The notes: generated by a model not told the origin, from the sequence alone. Positions 50,066 to 56,990 are shown, counted from the first letter of the stretch. The stretch is DNA of 64,000 nt from Lagierella massiliensis (GCF_001407835.1 NZ_CYUO01000004.1:478770-542769); one strand, 5' to 3'. A program made the numbers and translations.

Positions 50066-50355
50066 TGTTAAAGCTTAATTTGCAATTATTCTCCAGTAAA
50101 AAGGGAGTAAGTTCATCTAAGAACGGTCGTGACAGTAACGCTAAGATGCTTGGTACAAAGAGAGCAGATGGACAATTCGTTTTAGCGGGAAATATTCTTG
50201 TTAGACAAAGAGGAACAAAAATTCATCCAGGAACTAACGTAGGTAAGGGAAGTGACGACACTTTATTTGCAAAAGTTGACGGAGTTGTAAAATTTGAAAG
50301 ATTAGGAAAGACAAAGAAAAAAGTTTCTGTTTATCCTAAAGAAAATTTAGCTTAA
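50065..50355 (+). CDS. rpmA: 50S ribosomal protein L27 with Prp-cleaved extension
   Basis: 96 residues. The N-terminus [17 protein letters not shown] carries the Prp substrate motif LNLQLFS, cut before or within the SSKKG segment; the mature protein starts like E. coli L27. Conserved [17 protein letters not shown] and [17 protein letters not shown] follow. GAGGAGGTG precedes the ATG. It ends the transcript before a terminator. Confidence 0.97.
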   Translation: MLKLNLQLFSSKKGVSSSKNGRDSNAKMLGTKRADGQFVLAGNILVRQRGTKIHPGTNVGKGSDDTLFAKVDGVVKFERLGKTKKKVSVYPKENLA

Positions 50356-50358
50356 TTA

Positions 50359-50386
50359 ATCACCGTTTATCGGTGATTTTTATTTT
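50359..50386 (+). terminator. Intrinsic terminator after rpmA
   Basis: ATCACCG and CGGTGAT pair perfectly around TTTAT, followed by TTTTATTTT. Confidence 0.9.
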
Positions 50387-50451
50387 CTGGTTATTTTCTG
50401 TAAATGTATGATATTATAAGAACAGAAAGAAGAGATTGAAAGGAAAATAAT

Positions 50452-51723
50452 ATGTTTATAGATATAGCAAAGATAGAATTAAAAGCAGGAAAGGGCGGCG
50501 ATGGAGCTGTTGCCTTTAGACGAGAGAAATTTGAACCATCAGGTGGGCCCTTTGGTGGCGACGGTGGAAACGGAGGAAGTATATTCTTTGTTGCAGATGA
50601 TTCTGTAACAACCCTATTAGATTTTAGATATAAAAAACACTACAAGGCAGAGAATGGTCAAAATGGTAGAACGAAGAAGATGTTTGGAAAGGCTGGAGAA
50701 GATTTATATCTTAAAGTTCCAGTAGGAACCCTTATCAAAGACTTTGACACCGACACAGTTATGTTTGACCTAAGAGAAAATGGTCAAGAGGCCCTTGTGT
50801 GTAAAGGTGGTAGAGGTGGAAGAGGTAATGCAAGATTTGCCACATCCAAAAGACAGGCACCAAGGTTTGCAGAACCTGGGACAAAAGGTGAAGAAAAGAC
50901 CATAAAACTTGAGATGAAACTAATTGCAGATGTTGGTCTGGTGGGAATGCCAAATGTTGGAAAGTCTTCACTACTATCAATCATGTCAAAGGCAAGACCG
51001 AAGATTGCAAACTATCACTTCACAACACTTGAACCAAATCTTGGGGTTGTGGATGTGGGAAACCATAATTCATTTGTAATAGCGGATATACCTGGACTTA
51101 TAGAAGGTGCCAGCGAAGGTGTGGGACTTGGTTTTGACTTTTTAAAGCACATTGAAAGAACAAAAGTCTTAGTTCATGTACTTGATGTGTCTGGTTCAGA
51201 AGGAAGAGATCCAATCGAGGACTATAATATTATAAGAAAGGAAATGCTTTCTTATAATCTAAAAATCGGCGACAAGAGAGAGATAATTGTTGCAAATAAA
51301 ATGGATATTCCTGGGGCAGAAGATGGCTTAGAGAAATTAAAAAAAGTATTTTCAGATAGACTCGAAGATATAATTGCAATTTCTGCTGCCACAACAGACA
51401 ATATTGATGGATTAAAATATAAAATTTATGAAGCTGTACAAGAAGCAAATACAAATCCACAGACATTTGATGAAATTTATATTCCAGTGGAAGAAGAAGC
51501 GGAACCGGACTACACAATTACAAAGGAAGATGGTGCATACATCGTCACTGGACCACTAATAGACAACTTAGTATATAGAACGAATTTTGAAGACCATGAA
51601 GCACTACGCCATTTCCAAAAGGTTTTAACAGACAAGGGAGTCTTTGAAGAGCTAAAGGAAAAAGGAATCGAAGAAAATGATACAGTAATCGTAGGCGAAA
51701 TGGAATTTGACTATTTGGGATAG
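50452..51723 (+). CDS. obg: Obg-family ribosome-assembly GTPase
   Basis: 423 residues with three domains: the glycine-rich Obg fold (about 1-158; FGGDGGNGGS, KGGRGGRGNARFA), the GTPase domain (about 159-330; G1 GMPNVGKSS, G3 DIPGLIEGA, G4 NKMD) and a C-terminal OCT domain (about 345-423). It binds 50S precursors and ppGpp. A TATTAT-type -10 near 50414 and GAAAGG before the ATG suggest its own promoter. First gene of obg-yhbY-nadD-yqeK-rsfS. Confidence 0.97.
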   Translation: MFIDIAKIELKAGKGGDGAVAFRREKFEPSGGPFGGDGGNGGSIFFVADDSVTTLLDFRYKKHYKAENGQNGRTKKMFGKAGEDLYLKVPVGTLIKDFDTDTVMFDLRENGQEALVCKGGRGGRGNARFATSKRQAPRFAEPGTKGEEKTIKLEMKLIADVGLVGMPNVGKSSLLSIMSKARPKIANYHFTTLEPNLGVVDVGNHNSFVIADIPGLIEGASEGVGLGFDFLKHIERTKVLVHVLDVSGSEGRDPIEDYNIIRKEMLSYNLKIGDKREIIVANKMDIPGAEDGLEKLKKVFSDRLEDIIAISAATTDNIDGLKYKIYEAVQEANTNPQTFDEIYIPVEEEAEPDYTITKEDGAYIVTGPLIDNLVYRTNFEDHEALRHFQKVLTDKGVFEELKEKGIEENDTVIVGEMEFDYLG

Positions 51724-51731
51724 GAGGTAAT

Positions 51732-52019
51732 ATGATAAATCCTAAACAGAGATCCTACCTTAAAGGACTTGCTCACAACATGGAGCCACTTTTAAGAATA
51801 GGTAAAGACGGTGTAACAAAAAACACCATCACAGAATTAGACGATCTTTTAAACAGCAGAGAACTGGTTAAAATAAAAATTTTGGACAACAACTTGGACA
51901 ATAGACAAGAGATGATTGAAGAGATAACAGAAGAATTACAATGCGAATTTGTTCAATTTATCGGCTCAAAGCTAACAATTTATAGACAATCAGAGGAAAA
52001 GAAAATTGAGTTGCCATAA
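51732..52019 (+). CDS. yhbY: YhbY-family CRM-domain RNA-binding protein
   Basis: 95 residues with the family signature KQRSYLKGLAHNMEPLLRIGKDGVT (about 5-29; quoted here in part) and the conserved GxxG-type loop. It associates with pre-50S particles. It starts 8 bases after obg behind GGAGG and overlaps nadD. Confidence 0.93.
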   Translation: MINPKQRSYLKGLAHNMEPLLRIGKDGVTKNTITELDDLLNSRELVKIKILDNNLDNRQEMIEEITEELQCEFVQFIGSKLTIYRQSEEKKIELP

Positions 52020-52605
52020 CTTTGGAATTTTTGGAGGGACATTTAACCCTGTGCATATAGGACATCTAATCCTTGCCCAGGAAGTAAAGGAGAAGATGAA
52101 TTTGGGAAAAATTATCTTTGTCCCTTCTGGAAACCCTCCCCACAAGACTGCAGAAGTGGATAAAGAAGATAGGCTCAAAATGTTAAGACTTGCAGTTGAA
52201 GATAACAGTGATTTTTTAATTGAGGATTATGAAATCAAAAAGACATCAAAATCCTATTCCCTTGAGACCGTTGAGTACTTAGAAGAAAAATATAATTGTA
52301 AAGATATGTACTTTATTATTGGTGAGGACTCCTTTATGGAAATCGAAGAGTGGTATAGATATGAAGAACTTATTTCAAAGGTTAAGCTCATTGTGGTAAA
52401 TAGAAAGACCGAGTACAAAGATACCATTGAAGAGAAGATTAAAAGATATGCTAAAAAGGGCATAGAAGTGAAATTTGTAAAGATACCAAATCTTGAAATA
52501 TCTTCTTCATATATAAGAGAAGAATTTAAAGAAAAAAGAGATCCAAAATATTATATACCAAAGGCTTCCTATGAATATATAAGACAAAGAGGTCTATATG
52601 ATTAA
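52006..52605 (+). CDS. nadD: Nicotinate-nucleotide adenylyltransferase
   Basis: 199 residues. The nucleotidyl-transferase motif GIFGGTFNPVHIGHL is at the N-terminus and the second motif SSSYIRE near the C-terminus (about 166-172). It makes NaAD from nicotinate mononucleotide and ATP in NAD synthesis. The likely start is TTG at 52006 with AGAGG about 10 bases upstream; no ATG lies between it and the conserved motif. It overlaps yhbY by 14 bases. Confidence 0.95.
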   Translation: MSCHNFGIFGGTFNPVHIGHLILAQEVKEKMNLGKIIFVPSGNPPHKTAEVDKEDRLKMLRLAVEDNSDFLIEDYEIKKTSKSYSLETVEYLEEKYNCKDMYFIIGEDSFMEIEEWYRYEELISKVKLIVVNRKTEYKDTIEEKIKRYAKKGIEVKFVKIPNLEISSSYIREEFKEKRDPKYYIPKASYEYIRQRGLYD

Positions 52606-53185
52606 TAAAGATGAAATAATTGAAGACTTAAAGGTTATGCTTTCAAAAAGTCGTTATGAACACACCCTTTCCGTAGCAAAAAAAGCTGTTGAAATTGGAA
52701 AGCATTTTGGTCTAAAGGAAGAGACCTGTGAACTTGCAGGTCTTCTTCATGACTGTGCAAAGGGAAATGAAAAATTTTACGAAGAGAAATACAAAAAAGA
52801 ATTTAACGAACTTTTAAGTCAAAGTGAAAATAGACAGTATGAAAATCCATATTTAAAACACTGCTTATTGGGTATGATAGTAGCGAAGGAAAAATATAAA
52901 GTTAGTGACAAAGAAATACTTAATGCTATAAAAGAACATACAACGGGAAGTTTAAATATGACAGAACTTGCGAAGGTTCTCTACTTGGCAGACAAGACTG
53001 AAGATAACAGAGATTATGACGGTGTAGAAGCGATTAGAAAAGTTTCTATAACCGATATGGACAAGGCAATTGTGCTAAGTCTAAATAACACGATAAAATA
53101 CTTAATTGAAAAAAATCGAACCATCGCACCAGAGAGTATAGAACTTAGAAATTTTTTATTAGGAGGTATTGGTGAAAGAAATTGA
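52598..53185 (+). CDS. yqeK: YqeK-type HD-domain bis(5'-nucleosyl)-tetraphosphatase
   Basis: 195 residues. HD-domain metal ligands are seen as YEHTLSVA, LLHDCAKG and a later HC/KEHT (LKHCLLG, IKEHTTG). YqeK enzymes hydrolyse Ap4A symmetrically. It overlaps nadD by 8 bases and sits in the standard nadD-yqeK-rsfS order. Confidence 0.93.
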   Translation: MINKDEIIEDLKVMLSKSRYEHTLSVAKKAVEIGKHFGLKEETCELAGLLHDCAKGNEKFYEEKYKKEFNELLSQSENRQYENPYLKHCLLGMIVAKEKYKVSDKEILNAIKEHTTGSLNMTELAKVLYLADKTEDNRDYDGVEAIRKVSITDMDKAIVLSLNNTIKYLIEKNRTIAPESIELRNFLLGGIGERN

Positions 53186-53480
53186 TTTAATAGTAAAGGC
53201 ATGTGAAGACAAGATTGCAAAAGATGTGGTATCAATAAAATTACAAGAGGGAATGGCAATAGCAGATTATTTTGTAATCGCTACAGGTAATACATCCAGT
53301 CAGACTCAGGCAATTGCAGATGAAGTTGAAAAAGTGGCAGAAGAAAATGGTATTAATATCGTAGGAGTCGAAGGCTACAGGGAAGGTAGCTGGATACTTG
53401 TAGACCTGGGAGATATAATTGTACATGTTTTTACACCAGAAGCAAGAGAGTACTACAATCTTGAAAGATTGTGGAAATAA
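53172..53480 (+). CDS. rsfS: Ribosome silencing factor RsfS
   Basis: 102 residues from a GTG at 53172 (AGGAGG 5 bases upstream; the TTG at 53169 is too close). Family motifs: ADYFVIATGNTSSQTQAIADEVE and EGYREGSWILVDLGDIIVHVF (each quoted in part). It binds L14 and blocks 30S-50S joining when nutrients are scarce. It overlaps yqeK by 14 bases. Confidence 0.95.
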   Translation: MKEIDLIVKACEDKIAKDVVSIKLQEGMAIADYFVIATGNTSSQTQAIADEVEKVAEENGINIVGVEGYREGSWILVDLGDIIVHVFTPEAREYYNLERLWK

Positions 53481-53498
53481 ATATAAAGGAGATGTACC

Positions 53499-53891
53499 AT
53501 GGGATTAGAATTTATAAAAACTCATAAGGCACCAGAAGCAATCGGACCTTATTCACAAGGAACAGTTGGAGAAAAAAATTCAAGAGTATTATTAGTATCA
53601 GGACAACTTCCAATTAAAGATGGAGAATTAAAGACAGATATTAAAGAAGCAACACTTGCAAGCCTTGAAAACGTACTTGAAATAGTTGTTGCAGGTGGCG
53701 GAAAATTAGAAGACATTGCAAGAGTTGGAGTATTTGTTAAAGATATGGACGACTTTGGCGAAGTGAACAAGGTATATGCAGATTTCTTTAAAGATCACAA
53801 ACCGGCAAGAGCTTGTGTAGAGGTTGCTAAATTACCAAAGGATGCAGTAATAGAAATTGAAGCAACAGCATTAGTTGAAGACAATCTATAA
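53499..53891 (+). CDS. ridA: RidA-family imine/enamine deaminase
   Basis: 130 residues. The opening APEAIGPYSQG and the active-site segment CVEVAKLPKDAVIEIEATA with the preceding ARAC (the key Arg) define the RidA family. It hydrolyses reactive 2-aminoacrylate and related imines released by PLP enzymes. It starts 18 bases after rsfS behind AAAGGAG and is followed by a terminator. Confidence 0.95.
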   Translation: MGLEFIKTHKAPEAIGPYSQGTVGEKNSRVLLVSGQLPIKDGELKTDIKEATLASLENVLEIVVAGGGKLEDIARVGVFVKDMDDFGEVNKVYADFFKDHKPARACVEVAKLPKDAVIEIEATALVEDNL

Positions 53892-53898
53892 AATACAA

Positions 53899-53934
53899 AA
53901 ACCCTTTTACTACTACCTGTAAGAGGGTTTTCTA
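53899..53934 (+). terminator. Intrinsic terminator after ridA
   Basis: AAACCCTTTTAC and GTAAGAGGGTTT form a 12-bp stem (one T-G) around TACTACCT, followed by TTCT. Confidence 0.85.
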
Positions 53935-54000
53935 TTTCAAGAAATTTTTTTTCAATAGGTGTCATTACTAATAAAATTTATTTTGTCTTAAATTTACAAA

Positions 54001-54024
54001 ATAAAAAATCCCGGTTTCCCGGGA
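54001..54024 (-). terminator. Intrinsic terminator after the YvrJ gene
   Basis: On the minus strand TCCCGG and CCGGGA pair around GAAA and are followed by TTTTTTAT. It ends the sigma-factor transcript, three bases beyond the YvrJ stop. Confidence 0.88.
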
Positions 54025-54027
54025 CTT

Positions 54028-54171
54028 TTACTTCAAGCCTTGAATTACAACAGCAAGTTCTTTTATGCTCTCCGATAGAACTTCCAACTTAGACTCAATC
54101 CTGGTGATTAAAAACCAGGAAAGAACTATTGGAAAGCCTATGTTAGATACATATTCTAATAAATCTGTCAT
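54028..54171 (-). CDS. YvrJ-family small membrane protein
   Basis: 47 residues: a short acidic start (MTDLLEYVSNIG), one membrane helix (about 12-23, FPIVLSWFLITR), then an amphipathic Glu/Lys/Leu-rich coiled-coil tail. This matches the YvrJ family, a tiny protein of unknown function with holin-like looks. AAAGGAG lies 5 bases before the ATG. In B. subtilis yvrJ is next to and controlled by the SigO/RsoA sigma system, which fits the sigma-factor gene at the head of this cluster. Confidence 0.88.
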   Translation of the reverse strand: MTDLLEYVSNIGFPIVLSWFLITRIESKLEVLSESIKELAVVIQGLK

Positions 54172-54219
54172 CGTAGCTCCTTTCTATAGTTAAAATCCGG
54201 CAACTATGCCGGACTATAA

Positions 54220-54438
54220 CTAAAATATATTAAATTCTCGGTAAGTTGTTTCAACTACCTTTGCTTCCACAGCTTGGTCAAGAATTCCCTTCTTTCCCAT
54301 TAACACTTTGTTTTCTACAATAGCTGTAACAGCGTTTTTAACCAATTCATCAGTTAAATCGTCTCTTATAAAGTCAAGTCTTACACTGCCTTTGTCGTTA
54401 TTGGCATTTTTAAACTTCATTGAAAGATACTTTGCCAT
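54220..54438 (-). CDS. DUF2922-family protein
   Basis: 72 residues. The pattern FKN...RLDFIRDDLTDELVKNAVTAIVENKVL and a closing AKVVETTYREFN corresponds to the DUF2922 family (each quoted in part): a small, soluble beta/alpha protein with no assigned function. AGGAGGTGAAATAG precedes the ATG. It lies between DUF1659 and YvrJ genes, an arrangement repeated in many Bacillota. Confidence 0.85.
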   Translation of the reverse strand: MAKYLSMKFKNANNDKGSVRLDFIRDDLTDELVKNAVTAIVENKVLMGKKGILDQAVEAKVVETTYREFNIF

Positions 54439-54472
54439 CTATTTCACCTCCTTTATTTACTTCAATCTCCTA

Positions 54473-54670
54473 CTACTCAATTGTTGATTCTACAACCTTT
54501 GTAGTTTCAATGCTGTTGCCGTCTACTAATTGATATAGAATGTTAGCAACTTTTTTTAGGTTTTCATCAGTTGCCTCTTGGGAAATATTTGAGATTGTCT
54601 TTGATTTCATTTGAGTTTTTCCACCGTTATCAATCTCAAAACCAAGCTTCATCTTAATGCTCTTTATCAT
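54473..54670 (-). CDS. DUF1659-family protein
   Basis: 65 residues from the ATG at 54670, 9 bases after GGAGG; a GTG at 54679 overlaps that site and is rejected. The sequence (LGFEIDNGGKTQMKSKTISN, ATDENLKKVANILYQLVD) fits DUF1659, again without known function. It is probably soluble and lies 34 bases ahead of the DUF2922 gene on the same strand, following the sigma factor. Confidence 0.83.
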   Translation of the reverse strand: MIKSIKMKLGFEIDNGGKTQMKSKTISNISQEATDENLKKVANILYQLVDGNSIETTKVVESTIE

Positions 54671-54695
54671 CCTTTTCACCTCCCAATTGTATATT

Positions 54696-55271
54696 CTAAA
54701 TTTTAGAAATTTTACTACTCAATAAATATTTTTTTAGTTTTTTTAAAGCCATAGTCTTTGTATTAACCACAGTTCTATACTTAATATCATATTTATTTGC
54801 AATTTCAGAAATGGAAAATTTACCTATATAGAAGTCCAAAAGTACCCTTCTTTGCCTTTCAGTCAACTCACCAATAGCTTTATATAAAATTTTATATTCT
54901 TCATTTATCTCATACTCTTTTTCTATATTCATAGGATCCATTAACATATCCATCAAAGTTAAATCTTCCTCACCAATAGGAGCGTCAAGAGACAAATCCT
55001 CCTTAAATTTATTCTTACTTATATAAAAGAAGTAAAGTCTTGACTTCAAATAGCCTCCAAAAGAATCATTTTTATTAAAATCATAATCCATTAGAGCTTC
55101 ACAAACTTCAAGCACACCTTCATCATAAAGCTCCTCAAACTCATGAGGCTTGTTATAGTATCTGTTTATGGAAGAAACTATAAGAGGATGATACTTTTCA
55201 ACAATTAAATGAACATTTGCCATGTCCTTACTTTCAACAATATTTTCAATCTGCAATTTATCAGTTTTCAA
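54696..55271 (-). CDS. RNA polymerase sigma-70-family factor
   Basis: 191 residues. Region 2 (about 20-90) includes HPLIVSSINRYYNKPHEFEELYDEGVLEVCEALMDYD (quoted in part) and FGGYLKSRLYFF; region 4 (about 130-185) is ELTERQRRVLLDFYIGKFSISEIANKYDIKYRTVVN, a helix-turn-helix. No region 1.1 or 3 domain is evident, so it is an alternative sigma of the small SigH/ECF-like class. A TTG start is inferred, with AAAGG 7 bases upstream. It heads an operon with DUF1659, DUF2922 and YvrJ. No anti-sigma gene is visible next to it. Confidence 0.85.
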   Translation of the reverse strand: MKTDKLQIENIVESKDMANVHLIVEKYHPLIVSSINRYYNKPHEFEELYDEGVLEVCEALMDYDFNKNDSFGGYLKSRLYFFYISKNKFKEDLSLDAPIGEEDLTLMDMLMDPMNIEKEYEINEEYKILYKAIGELTERQRRVLLDFYIGKFSISEIANKYDIKYRTVVNTKTMALKKLKKYLLSSKISKI

Positions 55272-55315
55272 AATAGAACCTTTCTTGCAGCTGCATTAAA
55301 TTCCCGGGTACTTAG

Positions 55316-55343
55316 ATAATAAAATTACTTAGACATTTAACAA
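55316..55343 (-). promoter_or_regulatory. Promoter of the sigma-factor operon
   Basis: Read on the minus strand: TTGTTA (55343-55338), 16-base spacer, TATTAT (55321-55316). A perfect palindrome TGCAGCTGCA lies in the leader at 55286-55295, between promoter and ribosome site. Confidence 0.55.
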
Positions 55344-55374
55344 AAAATGGAATTGAGTAAAAATAAAAGGAACA

Positions 55375-55403
55375 TTGACTACGAACATATGTTCTGATAT
55401 ACT
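55375..55403 (+). promoter_or_regulatory. Promoter of the ComK-like gene
   Basis: TTGACT (55375-55380), exactly 17 bases, TATACT (55398-55403), then AAGGAGG at 55410. It is a strong SigA-type promoter, divergent from the sigma-factor promoter. Confidence 0.85.
55382..55395. promoter_or_regulatory. LexA (DinR)-type SOS box
   Basis: CGAACATATGTTCT contains the perfect palindrome GAACATATGTTC. It matches the B. subtilis SOS-box consensus CGAACRNRYGTTYC in all but the last base. It sits inside the promoter spacer of the ComK-like gene, where a bound repressor would block RNA polymerase. Confidence 0.75.
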
Positions 55404-55422
55404 TTCCCTAAGGAGGTTAAAG

Positions 55423-55881
55423 ATGCTTTATAAAGAAAATATCGTAGCAGTCGAACCAATATATGTAAAAGGTTTTGGAGATGCCACAAAAATATACCTT
55501 AAAAATGGAGAGACTAAAGTAGACAAAAGAAAGATAAACACCATACTTAAAGAAATGGCGAAAAGAGAATTAGTAGATATGACACAAGTACATCAGCTTA
55601 TAAAAAAATATCTTTCAATTAGAAAATCAATTCCATTCGTCTTTAACAAAAATTACATTTACATTGGAATAAAGACAAGAAAACCGATTTGCAAAAATGA
55701 TGCAACACTCGCTTTTATAAACCTAAATGAAATTAAAGAATACAATAATGGAATTTTGTACTTAAAAAACGGAGCAGAAATAAAAGTTTTAGATAGCAAA
55801 ACCCTTATCAGAAGAAAGATAAATAACGGAATACTCTGTGGAATTTTAATCGAAGACAGAAAGAGATTTACACAACAGTAG
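55423..55881 (+). CDS. ComK-like transcription regulator
   Basis: 152 residues from the ATG at 55423 (AAGGAGG 6 bases upstream; an earlier in-frame start lies inside the promoter). The central part, KSIPFVFNKNYIYIGIKTRKP (quoted in part), a following ATLAFINLNEIKEY and LKNGAEIKVLDSK, lines up in order with B. subtilis ComK segments PPIMVDPSNQIFLFPT, ISHVHVKEF and FSNGKTMELPIS. The match is by eye and distant. ComK is the DNA-binding master activator of competence. This homologue is basic (many Lys/Arg), fitting DNA binding. It is divergent from a sigma factor and carries an SOS box in its promoter. Confidence 0.6.
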   Translation: MLYKENIVAVEPIYVKGFGDATKIYLKNGETKVDKRKINTILKEMAKRELVDMTQVHQLIKKYLSIRKSIPFVFNKNYIYIGIKTRKPICKNDATLAFINLNEIKEYNNGILYLKNGAEIKVLDSKTLIRRKINNGILCGILIEDRKRFTQQ

Positions 55882-55945
55882 TAGAGATTTAAAAAAATTT
55901 TTTCTATTCCTCGACATGATAGCATGGTAAGTTTCTCCTTCGCCG

Positions 55946-55998
55946 TGTCATTCTGAGCGGAAAAATTCCGAAGGAATTTTGGAGTCGAAGAATCTCGT
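55946..55998 (+). repeat. REP-like repeat unit 1
   Basis: TGTCATTCTGAGCGG, AATTCCGAAGGAATT, GGAGTCGAAGAATCTCGT. The centre AATTCCGAAGGAATT is self-complementary. Preceded by GCATGGTAAG...TTCGCC, which also precedes the unit at 56549. Confidence 0.88.
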
Positions 55999-56033
55999 AC
56001 TTATCTCACTTAGAAATGTAAATAACCCAATAA

Positions 56034-56086
56034 TGTCATCCTGAGCGGAAATTTTGCAAAGCAAAATTGTAGTCGAAGGATCTCGT
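56034..56086 (+). repeat. REP-like repeat unit 2
   Basis: TGTCATCCTGAGCGG, centre ATTTTGCAAAGCAAAAT (self-complementary by itself but different from unit 1), end TAGTCGAAGGATCTCGT. Ends are conserved while the central hairpin arms change together. Confidence 0.85.
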
Positions 56087-56160
56087 TTTTTCCTTCGTCA
56101 TGAATCAAATTGGTGTACTTTTTGTATAAAAGTTCACACTAAAATTTTATAGTTTATTTT

Positions 56161-56177
56161 GTAGGGTGTAACCCTAC
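56161..56177. repeat. Short perfect hairpin
   Basis: GTAGGGT and ACCCTAC around GTA; left part of a block (56161-56334) between repeat units 2 and 3. Confidence 0.6.
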
Positions 56178-56200
56178 TACCTGGTTTTTTCTAATTATTA

Positions 56201-56246
56201 TCAAGGGGGAAAAGGAACCTTTTCGTACGGTTCCTATCCCCCTTGA
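56201..56246. repeat. Large GC-rich hairpin
   Basis: TCAAGGGGGA pairs with TCCCCCTTGA and, inside it, AGGAACC pairs with GGTTCCT; only a few bases bulge. Arms are 56201-56219 and 56229-56246 around a TTTTCGTAC loop. It is not followed by a T-run, so it is not a simple terminator. Confidence 0.8.
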
Positions 56247-56303
56247 GACCCCCTTTACCTCCCAACGACTCGGGGTAAACCCCAAGACCTTTTTAGTAGT
56301 AAG

Positions 56304-56334
56304 GTAGAAAATCTTTCGGATTTTCTACTTTTTT
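56304..56334 (+). terminator. Terminator-like hairpin inside the repeat island
   Basis: GTAGAAAATC and GATTTTCTAC pair perfectly (10 bp) around TTTCG and are followed by TTTTTT. No gene directly upstream uses it. Confidence 0.6.
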
Positions 56335-56364
56335 ATAGTGTTGTAGTGCGTTTCTCCTTCGACA

Positions 56365-56417
56365 TGTCATTCTGAGCGAAAAAATTCCGAAGGAATTTTG
56401 GAGTCGAAGAATCTCGT
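56365..56417 (+). repeat. REP-like repeat unit 3
   Basis: TGTCATTCTGAGCGA, AATTCCGAAGGAATT, GGAGTCGAAGAATCTCGT: nearly identical to unit 1, including the CTCCTTCG lead-in. Confidence 0.88.
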
Positions 56418-56436
56418 TTTTTCCTTACGTTCTTTT

Positions 56437-56474
56437 GAGATCCTTCGAGTCGCTCACGCTCCCTCAGGATGACA
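56437..56474 (-). repeat. REP-like repeat unit 4 (inverted, short)
   Basis: GAGATCCTTCGAGTCGCTCA then CGCTCCCTCAGGATGACA: conserved ends in inverted orientation with a shortened centre. Confidence 0.8.
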
Positions 56475-56484
56475 GGGGGATGAA

Positions 56485-56524
56485 GTGAGATGTTTCGACT
56501 CGCTTTGCTCGCTCAACATGACAG
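56485..56524 (-). repeat. REP-like repeat unit 5 (inverted, short)
   Basis: GTGAGATGTTTCGACTCGCT then TTGCTCGCTCAACATGACA: the closest relative of the copy at 40701-40739. Confidence 0.82.
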
Positions 56525-56548
56525 CATGGTAAGTTTTTTCTTCGCCAT

Positions 56549-56649
56549 GTCATTCTGAACGGAAATTTTTGCGAAGCAGAAATTGAAGTCGAAGAATTCT
56601 TGACCTAACAGAAGACGAAGTCTTCGTTGTAGGTCAAATGTCGATCTCG
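56549..56649 (+). repeat. REP-like repeat unit 6, interrupted by a palindrome
   Basis: The unit starts TGTCATTCTGAACGG and reads to GAAGTCGAAGA as in other copies. About 50 bases then intervene before the expected TCTCGT end at 56644. The interruption is a near-palindrome, TTGACCTAACAGAAGAC with GTCTTCGTTGTAGGTCAA (56600-56636). Confidence 0.7.
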
Positions 56650-56779
56650 TTTCACTTTTCGTAGAAAAGTGTCAGAAGGCGACCTCCTTTCTAACATTTT
56701 AGATTGACCTTACTATGTTTTCAATATAAAAAAATATAGCTACAATTAACTATAGTCTTAAAAAATAAAGTTTATTAAC

Positions 56780-56798
56780 TATTTGTAACAGTTGCAAA
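56780..56798. promoter_or_regulatory. Candidate operator palindrome A
   Basis: ATTTGTAAC-A-GTTGCAAAT, an 8-of-9 inverted repeat centred on 56789. It shares the AACAGTT core with palindrome B, 85 bases downstream. Confidence 0.45.
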
Positions 56799-56867
56799 TA
56801 TACAAACTTATCAAAATAACAAATGGCTAAAAATTAATATTTACAGCCGGGTATAGGAATTTTAAAC

Positions 56868-56880
56868 TACAACAGTTGTA
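56868..56880. promoter_or_regulatory. Candidate operator palindrome B
   Basis: TACAAC-A-GTTGTA, a perfect inverted repeat centred on 56874, with the same AACAGTT core and single-base centre as palindrome A. Confidence 0.45.
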
Positions 56881-56990
56881 TAAAATTATAAAAACATGAA
56901 TAAAAAACGATTTTACAAACATTTTTATTCATTTAAAAAATCTTCTATCAGCATTTTCCAACAAAGAATAAACAAATATACTAAATAATA

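Noticed and set aside
54028..55271. Prophage lysis or late-gene remnant
   Set aside because: YvrJ looks holin-like, but no endolysin, structural, integrase or attachment sequences are present, and the DUF1659/DUF2922/sigma set is a known chromosomal association.
55946..56649. CRISPR array
   Set aside because: Units occur in both orientations, differ in length and centre, have irregular gaps and no cas genes nearby; they are REP-like repeats.
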